A stretch of DNA of 14,046 nt, taken from Acidimicrobiaceae bacterium. GTDB taxonomy: Bacteria; Actinomycetota; Acidimicrobiia; Acidimicrobiales; Acidimicrobiaceae. This document shows, piece after piece, positions 1 to 7,804 of the stretch; within the stretch, counting starts at the first letter, position 1; each line of letters opens with the position of its first letter. The stretch covers positions 1-14,046 of the forward strand of contig JABEUO010000111.1 of NCBI GenBank assembly GCA_013044415.1, given 5' to 3'. Under the pieces are notes generated by a model. That model was not told the origin of the DNA and ran no database searches. It worked only from the letters and a program-made list of their open reading frames with translations. A program made the position numbers and the translations under genes.

Positions 1-1322
1 CAGGAGCCATCGGGGTCTGCATTGATCCAAAAGCGGCACCGGGCGAACTCGAATATATGGTCTTGGACTGCGGAGCGAGGATGATCATCGTCGACTCCGG
101 CCACTTCGAAAGGGCTGTTAGCCTACGAGGTAAAGTAGAGGGCCTGAAGGTGATCTGTACTGCCCCTGGTGGGCCAGACGGCGAAGTAATCCGCTTTGGG
201 CAGCTTGTTTCCTCCCCCGCCGAAGGCCAGATATCTGCCATCGACACTATGGGCCTTGACGATGTCAGCTGGATCGTCTACACCTCGGGCACCACTGGGC
301 GTCGCAAGGGGGTAATGCTCACTCAGCGGGGATGCTTGTGGGATGCGGTGGCTAGTTGGGAGTCGATCGCCAAGCTCGGACCGGATGACTTTGTGCTCAG
401 TCCGCTCCCACTGTTCCATTCCTATGCACTTGTTCTTTCTGTGCTAGGAATACTCCTTGTGGGTGCTACCGAGCAGATAGTGCGTTTTTCGCCCGAGCAG
501 ATCATCAATACTTTGCGGACTCAGCCGGTTACCTTCTTTCCCGGGGTACCAACGATGTTCCAGTATCTCCTCAATGCTCTCGGCGGCAGTAATCTCGATG
601 CCAAGGCTTTGAGGCTGTGTGTTTCGGCCGGAGCTATTATGCCGGGTGCGCTAAATGAGGCCTTCGAAAGGGCTTCTGGGGTGCTCCTTCTCGATGGGTA
701 CGGTATCACCGAGACATCGACAATGGTCATCATGAACTGGCCCGCTGGAAAGAGAAAGCCGGGGTCGTGTGGTTATCCACTCCTTGGGTCGAGCGTTCGA
801 ATTGTCGATCCGATAACGCAAAGGGACGTCGCTGCCGGTGAGGTCGGCGAGGTGTGGGTGAGTGGACCCCACGTTATGGTCGGTTATTACAATAAGCCCG
901 AAGCTACCAAGGAAGTCCTGACCGACGGTTGGTATCACACAGGGGACCTAGCAATTAGAGATGATGATGGCATGGTCACAATATGCGGTAGGACAAAGGA
1001 ACTTATTATCCGAGGTGGAGAGAACATCTATCCGGCGGAGGTCGAAGCGGTACTGCTCATCGCACCGGGTGTGAAGGATGCGGCGGTGATAGGGGCACCC
1101 CATCAGAGTCTGGGTGAGGAGCCGGTGGCCTTCGTCGTGCCAAATGATGACGGTCTCGATATCGACGGGCTTCTCGAGCTTTGTCGTGCCAATCTTTCGC
1201 CAACCAAGGTCCCGGTGGCTATCTACTTTGTACCTGAGATACCTCGGACCGGATCCGGGAAGGCAATGCGTTATCTTCTGAAAGAAGAACTTGGAAATAT
1301 TGGAGCCAAGGCAACCACGTGA
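1..1322 (+). CDS. Acyl-CoA ligase (AMP-forming), 5' partial
   Basis: This is a class I adenylate-forming enzyme that would activate a carboxylate with ATP and then form its CoA thioester. The frame is open to the left edge (codons from position 3 read GAIGVCIDPKAAPGELEY), so the ATG at 57 is internal and roughly 70-100 N-terminal residues are missing compared with the usual 500-550. Visible motifs are the phosphate-binding loop YTSGTTGRRKG (nt 279-311), YGITET (from nt 699), YHTGDLA, RGGENIYPAEVE, and the C-terminal RTGSGKAMR with the catalytic lysine at nt 1260-1262. The loop has Arg where Pro is usual before KG. The C-terminal lid domain is complete. It lies 17 nt before the aldehyde dehydrogenase, which could supply its acid substrate. 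Whether the substrate is fatty or aromatic cannot be told from these motifs. Confidence 0.93.
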   Translation, partial: GAIGVCIDPKAAPGELEYMVLDCGARMIIVDSGHFERAVSLRGKVEGLKVICTAPGGPDGEVIRFGQLVSSPAEGQISAIDTMGLDDVSWIVYTSGTTGRRKGVMLTQRGCLWDAVASWESIAKLGPDDFVLSPLPLFHSYALVLSVLGILLVGATEQIVRFSPEQIINTLRTQPVTFFPGVPTMFQYLLNALGGSNLDAKALRLCVSAGAIMPGALNEAFERASGVLLLDGYGITETSTMVIMNWPAGKRKPGSCGYPLLGSSVRIVDPITQRDVAAGEVGEVWVSGPHVMVGYYNKPEATKEVLTDGWYHTGDLAIRDDDGMVTICGRTKELIIRGGENIYPAEVEAVLLIAPGVKDAAVIGAPHQSLGEEPVAFVVPNDDGLDIDGLLELCRANLSPTKVPVAIYFVPEIPRTGSGKAMRYLLKEELGNIGAKATT

Positions 1323-1339
1323 ATGGGGAGACTTAGAGA

Positions 1340-2749
1340 ATGAGCGATGTCATACGAGAACCTTTACTCTACATAGGAGGTGAGTGGGTTAGGGCGAATG
1401 GTTCAGAGCTAGAGGTTGAGGACCCCGCCGAAGAGCGGGTTGTAGGGGTCGTGACCCAAGCCTCGGCTTCTGACGTTACCGAGGCTATCTCCGCAGCGAA
1501 AGGGGCTTTTCCTAAGTGGTCAGGCATTTCGGTTGCCGACCGAGTAGCGTTCTTGAGGAGGTTGCAGCTACTACTTACCGAGCGGGCAGACCTACTAGCA
1601 GAAATTGTCAACAAGGAGCAGGGTTCACCGCTAGCGCTAGCTCGAAAACTCCACGTAGATGTACCTTTATCGGTTCTCGACGCAACAATCGATGCCCTCG
1701 GTTCCTACCAGTTCAAATCTCAAATAGGAAATTCACTGATCTTCAGAGAGCCGATTGGGGTGGTAGCTGCGATCACCCCTTGGAATCTTCCACTCCACCA
1801 GATAGTGACTAAGGTGATTCCGGCGTTAGCCGCTGGCGCCACGGTTGTACTCAAGCCTGCGAGCCTGACGCCACTCGTTGCTTACGAACTCGCAAGGGCG
1901 ATCGATGAGGCGGGGCTCCTGCCCGGGGCATTTAACTTAGTGCCAGGGAGTGGGTCGATCGTCGGGGAGATTATGACCCACAGCCCTGATGTTGATTTGG
2001 TCTCCTTTACCGGCTCTACGGCGGTAGGTCGACAGGTATCGATGGCTGCGGCGCCAAGTGTCAAAAAGGTGACCCTGGAGCTAGGTGGCAAGTCGGCGAG
2101 TGTCGTGCTGGCCGACGTTAGTGACCAACTCCTAGAGAAGGCGGTAAAAATAACCGTCGCCAACTGCTACTTAAACGCTGGGCAGACTTGTACCGCTCTG
2201 TCGAGACTGATCGTGCCCTCTTCGAGGCTCGACCAGGTCGAAGAGATCGCGGCGGCCGCTGTGGCGAAGTATCTACCAGGCGACAGGCTGGGTCCACTGA
2301 TCTCGGCCGAGCAACGAAAGGATGTTCTGAGCTTTCTTGAGCCCGATTCAACCGGCGGAGCCAAGGCACTACACAACGATCAACTTCCCCTTCCAGAGCG
2401 GGGTTACTACGTTCCCCCGGCGGTGTTTAGCCGGGTACCGCCGGACTCGCGAATTGCAAAGGAAGAGATCTTTGGTCCCGTGCTCTCTATCTTCTCCGCC
2501 GACTCGGACGCTCACGCGGTCGAGCTGGCCAACGACACGATCTACGGTTTGGCCGGAGCGGTATGGAGTGATTCACAAGAACACGCCATTGAAGTAGCGG
2601 GCCAAATTCGTACTGGCCAGATTGATATCAACGGAGGGCAATTCAATCCCGCTGCTCCCTTCGGTGGATTTAAGCAGTCTGGGATCGGCCGTGAGATCGG
2701 CAAGTACGGGATAGAGGATGTACTAGAACTCAAGTCGGTCCAGATATGA
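1340..2749 (+). CDS. NAD(P)-dependent aldehyde dehydrogenase
   Basis: This is a 469-residue aldehyde dehydrogenase superfamily protein that oxidises an aldehyde to its acid. The cofactor and active-site motifs are intact: ITPWNLP followed by VLKPASLTP, FTGSTAVGR, the general base E247 in LELGGK, and the nucleophile C284 in NAGQTCTALSR. Later come EEIFGPVLSI and PFGGFKQSGIGREIGKYG. GGGGAG at about 1325-1330 serves as the ribosome binding site about nine bases before ATG 1340. The stretch KYLPGDRLGPLIS after the catalytic cysteine appears several residues shorter than the usual VGDPxDPxTxxGPLIS loop; this comparison is from memory. The stop overlaps the next start as ATGA, so it should be co-translated with the alcohol dehydrogenase that could feed it aldehyde. 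Confidence 0.95.
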   Translation: MSDVIREPLLYIGGEWVRANGSELEVEDPAEERVVGVVTQASASDVTEAISAAKGAFPKWSGISVADRVAFLRRLQLLLTERADLLAEIVNKEQGSPLALARKLHVDVPLSVLDATIDALGSYQFKSQIGNSLIFREPIGVVAAITPWNLPLHQIVTKVIPALAAGATVVLKPASLTPLVAYELARAIDEAGLLPGAFNLVPGSGSIVGEIMTHSPDVDLVSFTGSTAVGRQVSMAAAPSVKKVTLELGGKSASVVLADVSDQLLEKAVKITVANCYLNAGQTCTALSRLIVPSSRLDQVEEIAAAAVAKYLPGDRLGPLISAEQRKDVLSFLEPDSTGGAKALHNDQLPLPERGYYVPPAVFSRVPPDSRIAKEEIFGPVLSIFSADSDAHAVELANDTIYGLAGAVWSDSQEHAIEVAGQIRTGQIDINGGQFNPAAPFGGFKQSGIGREIGKYGIEDVLELKSVQI

Positions 2750-3861
2750 GGCCGCCGGGGTATGACATTGAGGTAAAAGCGGCGCTTCTGCGTTCGCAAT
2801 CAGAGCCAATGACCGTGGAGTCGATCTGGCTGAGAAACGTGGGGCCTTCCGACGTCCGAGTCAGGATAGAGGTAACTGGTGTTTGTCATTCTGACCTTTC
2901 GCTAGCTAGGGGTGTCATCGCCCAGGAGTTGCCGGCGGTCTTAGGTCATGAGGCGTGTGGAACTGTAGTTGAGGTCGGATCAGAAGTGAAGGACCTGGAC
3001 GTCGGTCAGAGGGTCGTGCTTCTCTGGCTCTCCACCTGCGGTGTATGTTTTTACTGCGAAAGGGGGGAGGGGCACCTCTGTGTACAGGGGGCACTTCGCT
3101 CAAAGGACCCTTATGCGGTTGACGCAGAGGGTAACTATATTTATCCGGGCCTGACCGTCGGTTCGTTCGCTGAGCAGACGGTCGTGCCTCGCAACGCTGT
3201 GCTGCCCGTTCCCGATGATATCGATTCCGCCGACGCAGCTCTACTCGGTTGTGCGGTGACTACCGGTGTTGGAGCGGTCGTCAAGACTGCCGAGGTAGAA
3301 CCAAACAGTTCGGTTATGATAATCGGCCTTGGTGGGGTAGGAATGTCTGCTGTTCAGGGTGCGAGACTAGCCGGGGCATCATTGATAATCGCCGTCGATA
3401 GAAGTCCGGCCAAAGCCGAGCAGGCTAAGCAGGCTGGTGCTCACCATTTCTTTGTCGCTGGTGACGAGCTCAAATCGTCGGTTCGTTCCTTGACGGATAA
3501 GCGTGGCGTTGATTACGCCTTCGATTGCGTTGGCTCTGCAGCGACAATACGGGAGACATGGTCGTTATCGCGCCGAGGTGGATCGACATTTGTCGTCGGA
3601 GTCGGGAAAAAAGATGACCTGGTGACCTTCAGCGCCCTTGAACTCTTCCACTTTGCCCGCTCACTTACCGGTTGTGTCGCTGGGTCAATCGACGCTAAGC
3701 GTGATCTAACCGAGTTTTACGATTGGCTACGAGAAGGGGAACTCGATCTCAAGCAACTCGTCACCGGTCATGGGAAACTCGAAGATATCGAGTCGGCGTT
3801 TGACCGCATGTCGCAGGGCGAGGGGCTTAGAACGCTGATCAGACCGAATACTGGTAGTTGA
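2746..3861 (+). CDS. Zinc-dependent alcohol dehydrogenase (MDR)
   Basis: This is a 371-residue medium-chain zinc alcohol dehydrogenase resembling the class III/NDMA-dependent actinobacterial group. Catalytic zinc ligands are C47 (TGVCHSD), H68 with E69 (GHEACG), and C169. Structural zinc cysteines are C98, C101, C104 and C112, in the C-x2-C-x2-C-x7-C spacing. The Rossmann motif GLGGVG spans residues 194-199, and D218 at the end of beta-2 favours NAD over NADP. The ATG start overlaps the ALDH stop by four bases. Residues 1-10 look like a short extension before the conserved KAALLR strand, but no good start codon lies at that point. The likely role is reversible oxidation of an alcohol intermediate to the aldehyde used by the preceding gene product. 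The specific alcohol is unknown. Confidence 0.93.
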   Translation: MRPPGYDIEVKAALLRSQSEPMTVESIWLRNVGPSDVRVRIEVTGVCHSDLSLARGVIAQELPAVLGHEACGTVVEVGSEVKDLDVGQRVVLLWLSTCGVCFYCERGEGHLCVQGALRSKDPYAVDAEGNYIYPGLTVGSFAEQTVVPRNAVLPVPDDIDSADAALLGCAVTTGVGAVVKTAEVEPNSSVMIIGLGGVGMSAVQGARLAGASLIIAVDRSPAKAEQAKQAGAHHFFVAGDELKSSVRSLTDKRGVDYAFDCVGSAATIRETWSLSRRGGSTFVVGVGKKDDLVTFSALELFHFARSLTGCVAGSIDAKRDLTEFYDWLREGELDLKQLVTGHGKLEDIESAFDRMSQGEGLRTLIRPNTGS

Positions 3862-4661
3862 TGATTACCAGGGTAGGCGATATAAGTGTCGTCGGAATTT
3901 TCGATGGCATCGGCAAGGAAGTAGCTCGTGAGGTTTTGAAGAATCCTGAGAAGCCAGACGCTTGGGAGTGCCACGGTGAGCTACTTGATCCACAAGGCAA
4001 CTTGGAATTTACCCTCGGTGGATATCTACTGCTAGCGGGAGATCGGAAAGTTCTCATCGATACGGGAGTCGGCACCATTAGGAACGACAAGTACGAGGGG
4101 GGACTTTTCTTAGAAAGCCTTCGCCAACAAGGAGTCGAAGCTAGTGATATAACGGACGTACTCTTCACGCATCTCCACTTCGACCACGTCGGGTGGGCTA
4201 CTCAGAAGGGCCAGATCGTTTTTGAAAACGCTACCTATCGCGTGCATAGCGCCGATTGGCAGTACTTTGTCGAATCACCTGAAGCTATCCCGGGAGCCGT
4301 TAGGAAGCTCGAGCCGCTGATCGAACACCTGGAAACTTTCGATGAAGACCGAGAGTTACTGCCCGGAATCTCAAGCAGGCATCTTCCCGGCCATACCCCG
4401 GGTTCCGCCATTTTCACGATCTCCTCACGTTCCGAGCGGGCCGTCTTTCTCGGCGATGTCGTCCATAGCATCGTCGAGCTGACTGAGGAGGGGTGGGAGG
4501 CGGTGTTCGACCTAGATCCGCCGAAGGCTAAAGCGGTTAGGTCGAATATATCAGACGAGCTAGCGAATTCGGGAGAGCTTGCCGCAGCGGCGCATTTTCC
4601 GCAATTTCAATTAGGCCGGATCGTCTCTTCCGACGGGCTTCGTCGATGGTTATCCAATTAG
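3861..4661 (+). CDS. Metallo-beta-lactamase-fold hydrolase
   Basis: This is a 266-residue dinuclear metal hydrolase with an intact metal site: H104-L-H106-F-D108-H109 in THLHFDHVGW, H178 in HLPGHTPGS, D199 in FLGDVVHS, and H245 in AAHFPQF. The HFPxxxLGRI ending and overall layout resemble the lactonase/organophosphate-hydrolase branch (AHL lactonase, methyl parathion hydrolase) rather than a true beta-lactamase; this is family-level recognition only. In this operon it could open a lactone or hydrolyse a thioester or ester intermediate. The start is ambiguous by one codon. ATG 3861 overlaps the upstream TGA by one base. TTG 3858 would give a four-base TTGA overlap like the ATGA and GTGA junctions nearby. 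No signal peptide is seen, so it is probably cytoplasmic. Confidence 0.9.
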   Translation: MITRVGDISVVGIFDGIGKEVAREVLKNPEKPDAWECHGELLDPQGNLEFTLGGYLLLAGDRKVLIDTGVGTIRNDKYEGGLFLESLRQQGVEASDITDVLFTHLHFDHVGWATQKGQIVFENATYRVHSADWQYFVESPEAIPGAVRKLEPLIEHLETFDEDRELLPGISSRHLPGHTPGSAIFTISSRSERAVFLGDVVHSIVELTEEGWEAVFDLDPPKAKAVRSNISDELANSGELAAAAHFPQFQLGRIVSSDGLRRWLSN

Positions 4662-4668
4662 TGGCTAT

Positions 4669-4674
4669 AAAGGA
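4669..4674 (+). promoter_or_regulatory. Ribosome binding site deciding the SDR TTG start
   Basis: AAAGGA lies six bases before TTG 4681. The nearby ATG at 4674 and GTG at 4676 are both in other frames, so the site supports TTG as the start. Confidence 0.6.
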
Positions 4675-4680
4675 TGTGTT

Positions 4681-5445
4681 TTGGACCTACAACTAAAAGG
4701 TAAGAACGTGCTGGTCACCGGGGCGGGTCAAGGACTAGGACGAGAGATCGGATTGGCTTTCGCCCGAGAGGGTGCAAATGTCGCCTTCCATTACAACCGG
4801 TCTTCTGAGGGCGCTCTAAGTTGCGCTGCACAAGCAGAAGAACTAGGTGTCAAGGCGATTGCGCTTTCCATGGATATTAGCGACGAGGCTTCAGTGCTTA
4901 GCGGAGTCGATCAAGTGCTCTCAAGCCTCGGTTCGATCGACGTTCTCGTCAATAACGCCGGCGCAACTCAGCGTAAGCCATTTCTTGAGACTACGTTCGA
5001 AGACTGGAAGCCTCAGATCGAGGTGACGGTCATCGGCACGCTCCGTGTAACACAAGCAGTAGTCAAGCATATGGTTGGGGGCGACGGCGGGTCAATCGTA
5101 AATCTGATGGGTGACTCGGGTCGAGTCGGCGAGTCGGGTTTACTGGTGACTTCTGCGACCCGATCTTCGACAATTGGGCTGACAAAGTCACTAGCCAAAG
5201 AATTGGCTCGATACAAGGTGCGGGCTAACGCTGTATCAATCGGCCTGGTTCAAACGGATAACTTTGAAGCGCACGTGGGAGAGGGGGGAGATGACCGATT
5301 GAAAAAGATAATTGCCCAATATCCACTCCGTCGCCTTGGTAGGGCGCAGGATATCACGCCCACGATACTGCTTTTGTCCTCACCGCTATCTTCCTGGACC
5401 ACCGGGCAGATCCTCTCGATCAACGGTGGATATACAATGCCATGA
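4681..5445 (+). CDS. SDR-fold protein lacking the catalytic tetrad
   Basis: This is a 254-residue classical-length SDR beginning at TTG. The Rossmann fold is well kept: TGAGQGLG at residues 13-20, NNAG at 91-94, and the C-terminal TGQILSINGGYTMP. The usual catalytic positions are all changed. By alignment to the common pattern SSDAGRVGEPGxAVYSASK, the Ser position is G144, the Tyr is T157 and the Lys is R161 (VTSATRSS in place of VYSASK). The helix-4 Asn is T116 in EVTVIG. The usual SPG after the active site is SIG. It therefore probably binds NAD(P)(H) but should not do ordinary SDR oxidoreduction. It could be a structural partner, an isomerase or dehydratase with different residues, or a ligand sensor. 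It sits between the MBL hydrolase and the molybdenum hydroxylase large subunit and is clearly under coding constraint. Confidence 0.9.
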   Translation: MDLQLKGKNVLVTGAGQGLGREIGLAFAREGANVAFHYNRSSEGALSCAAQAEELGVKAIALSMDISDEASVLSGVDQVLSSLGSIDVLVNNAGATQRKPFLETTFEDWKPQIEVTVIGTLRVTQAVVKHMVGGDGGSIVNLMGDSGRVGESGLLVTSATRSSTIGLTKSLAKELARYKVRANAVSIGLVQTDNFEAHVGEGGDDRLKKIIAQYPLRRLGRAQDITPTILLLSSPLSSWTTGQILSINGGYTMP

Positions 5446-5464
5446 CTGAAATGCCATGACTGAA
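5437..5464 (+). repeat. Perfect 14-bp tandem duplication at a gene junction
   Basis: ATGCCATGACTGAA occurs twice head to tail at 5437-5450 and 5451-5464. Flanking identity extends one base left and two bases right. Each copy contains a TGA in the ATG-CCA-TGA context that ends the SDR gene and an ATG-ACT-GAA context that begins the large-subunit gene. With a single copy the two genes would overlap as ATGA. Confidence 0.97.
5442..5459 (+). other. Five-codon mini-ORF (MTEMP) created by the duplication
   Basis: ATG 5442 is the start copied from the large-subunit gene. It now reads five codons and stops at TGA 5457-5459. It overlaps the SDR stop as ATGA on its left and the real large-subunit start as ATGA on its right. 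The weak Shine-Dalgarno-like GGTGGA at 5425-5430 is 11 bases from this ATG but 25 bases from the true start. Ribosomes may therefore initiate here and re-initiate at 5456. That translation occurs is an inference. Confidence 0.5.
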
Positions 5465-7804
5465 ATCACGGGTGTTGATCCCAAGGGCAATGAATCGGTC
5501 GGTAGGGCCGTCCAACGCAAAGAGGACTACCGATTCCTGATAGGTCGGGGTCATTACGTTTCTGACCTCCGACTACCGGGGACACGGCACGTCGCATTTC
5601 TACGTAGCCCGCTAGCGCACGCTAAGATCAACTCGATCGACATCTCATCTGCCCTCGAGGCAGATTTTGTTGAAGCAATCTTCACTGGTGAAAGTGACCC
5701 CTTTAAATCTGTCTCGCTTATCGCTCGGTCTGCTTTGCCCTCCTATATCGAGACTGCCCAACCGATTCTTGCGTGGGATAAGGTTCGTTTTTCCGGCGAG
5801 CCGATCGCTGCGGTGGTGGCTACAGACCGGTATTTGGCGGAAGATGGCCTGGAACTGATCGAAGTCGAATACGAACGCTTGCCGGCCAATGTTTCTGCCT
5901 GGTCAACACCCGCGGAGCCTTTGCATAAGGAGGCATTAGACAACGTACTCCTGGAACGACGCTTTCAATCCGGCGACGTTAAAGATGCGCTCGCCGGTGC
6001 AGAAGTAGTCATTGAAAGGGAACTTATATCCAATCGTCAAGGTGGAAACCCCCTTGAGTGTCGCGCTGGCGTGGCCCTCTTCGAGCCCGGCGACGGTACT
6101 TTGCAATTCTGGTCTGGGACGCAGGTTCCTCACTTAGTTCGAAATGCATTGGCGGAACTCATGGGAATGAGCGAGGCGAAGATTCGAGTTGTCGCTCCCG
6201 ACGTTGGTGGTGGTTTCGGCACGAAGGCGGCACTATATCCCGAAGACGTTGCAATCTGCATGATCGCCCGCCTAATGCCTGGTACCCCGATAAAGTGGGT
6301 CGAGGATCGGGCGGAACACCTGCTTTCGGCGACCCATGCCCGGGACCATCGCTACTTAGTTACCGCCGGCTTCAGCTCAGATGGTACGCTGCTCGCCCTA
6401 AAGGCGGATGTCACCTGCAACGTCGGTGCCTACTCGGTCTATCCCTGGACCGCCGGGATAGAACCCTTGATGGCCGGTGGGTTGCTGAGCGGACCGTACC
6501 GGTTGGAGAATTATGACTGCATGGTTCGTGCAGTCGCCACGAATAGCTCGCCTTCTGGTCCGTATCGTGGTGTTGCCCGTCCAGCGAGTGTCTTCGCAAT
6601 GGAGGCGATAATGGACGAAGCGGCGCGTCGATTAGGAATGTCCACTATAGACATTAGACGTAAAAATTTTATCGGTCCCCAAGACATCCCGTATAAGATG
6701 CCGACTCGTCTCGTTGACGATTCTGGACATTACGAGCGCTGCCTCGACAAGGCTCTGGAGCTCTTTGATTTAGATCAGTTTTTGGAAGAACAGCAGAGGC
6801 GGAGGGGGACCAATGAGCCGCCGATTGGATTTGGGGTCGCCTGTTACAACGAGCTGACGGGGCTCGGCAGAGCGGCGTCGGCTGGACCCCGAATGCCCTT
6901 TCGAACCGGTCACGATGCCTGCACGGTAAAGGTAAATCCAGACGGTACGGTAACCGTATTTTCGGGGGTAACTTCGCAAGGGCAGGGACTCGAGACGACC
7001 GTCGCTCAGATAGTAGCCGACGGGATAGGGGTCGACTACGACGACGTGCAGGTGCGCATTGGAAATACCGACGAGTCGCTTTGGGGCTTTGGAGCCTTTT
7101 CCTCCCGGCAGGCGGTTATTGGAGGCGGCGCCGCCCAGCTGAGTGCCTTGGTGGTCAGAGACAAGGTGATCAGGCTGGCTTCGGAGCTCCTAGAGATCGA
7201 CATAAACGACCTCATTTTGCGAGACGGGAAGATATGGGTAGCCGGTGAGGTCGAACCTCGATTGTCATTGGCCGAAATAGCCCGGGTTGCATATTTGGAG
7301 TCGAATCGGCTGCCAGATGGGATGGAGCCAGGGTTAGAGGCAACTCGCTTTTACGATCCTATTCGAGGTGCATTTGCCGCAGGGGTCCAAATCGGCTCAC
7401 TTGAAGTTGACGTCAGCACGGGGGAAATTCGTATTTTGAAGTGGGTGTGCGTAGAGGATGCCGGGAGGGTGATCAACCCTGCAATTGTCGATGGCCAGAT
7501 TGCTGGGGCGATTGCGCAGGGAATTGGTGGCGCGATGTACGAGCACCTGATCTATGACGGGGACGGCAACCTGTCTACGGGAACGTTGATGGACTATCTA
7601 ATCCCGACGAGTGGAGAAATCCCAGAAATGATAATTGGACATCTCCAGTTTCCAGCGGATAATCCCCTCGGAGTTCGCGGCGTAGGAGAGGGGGGAACCC
7701 TTGGACCAAATGCCGTCATCGCTGGTGCCGTCGCAGACGCCCTGGGCATTCTCGTCGATCAACTTCCCGTTACCGAAGGGGCGGTCTGGGAGGGTTTGCA
7801 GTGA
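5456..7804 (+). CDS. Molybdenum hydroxylase large subunit (XDH/CoxL family)
   Basis: This is a 782-residue molybdopterin-cytosine-dinucleotide-binding catalytic subunit of the xanthine dehydrogenase/aldehyde oxidase family. It uses water as oxygen donor and passes electrons through the 2Fe-2S and FAD subunits. Visible motifs are DVGGGFGTK at 249-257, PYRGVARP at 369-376, the TSQGQGLETT loop, and GVGEGG with the expected catalytic glutamate E745. The active-site loop is not the AYxCSFR of true (form I) CO dehydrogenase. It resembles the form II pattern AYRGAGRPE but with V and A changes. An oxidised organic substrate is therefore more likely than CO. The start at 5456 is set by the frame and follows a duplicated junction. 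The FAD and Fe-S subunits follow but are separated from it by a crotonase gene. No cofactor-insertion genes of the coxDEF type are in the window. Confidence 0.95.
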   Translation: MTEITGVDPKGNESVGRAVQRKEDYRFLIGRGHYVSDLRLPGTRHVAFLRSPLAHAKINSIDISSALEADFVEAIFTGESDPFKSVSLIARSALPSYIETAQPILAWDKVRFSGEPIAAVVATDRYLAEDGLELIEVEYERLPANVSAWSTPAEPLHKEALDNVLLERRFQSGDVKDALAGAEVVIERELISNRQGGNPLECRAGVALFEPGDGTLQFWSGTQVPHLVRNALAELMGMSEAKIRVVAPDVGGGFGTKAALYPEDVAICMIARLMPGTPIKWVEDRAEHLLSATHARDHRYLVTAGFSSDGTLLALKADVTCNVGAYSVYPWTAGIEPLMAGGLLSGPYRLENYDCMVRAVATNSSPSGPYRGVARPASVFAMEAIMDEAARRLGMSTIDIRRKNFIGPQDIPYKMPTRLVDDSGHYERCLDKALELFDLDQFLEEQQRRRGTNEPPIGFGVACYNELTGLGRAASAGPRMPFRTGHDACTVKVNPDGTVTVFSGVTSQGQGLETTVAQIVADGIGVDYDDVQVRIGNTDESLWGFGAFSSRQAVIGGGAAQLSALVVRDKVIRLASELLEIDINDLILRDGKIWVAGEVEPRLSLAEIARVAYLESNRLPDGMEPGLEATRFYDPIRGAFAAGVQIGSLEVDVSTGEIRILKWVCVEDAGRVINPAIVDGQIAGAIAQGIGGAMYEHLIYDGDGNLSTGTLMDYLIPTSGEIPEMIIGHLQFPADNPLGVRGVGEGGTLGPNAVIAGAVADALGILVDQLPVTEGAVWEGLQ

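Noticed and set aside
4674..4678. ATG 4674 or GTG 4676 as the SDR start
   Set aside because: Both are in other frames; TTG 4681 is in frame and has AAAGGA six bases upstream.
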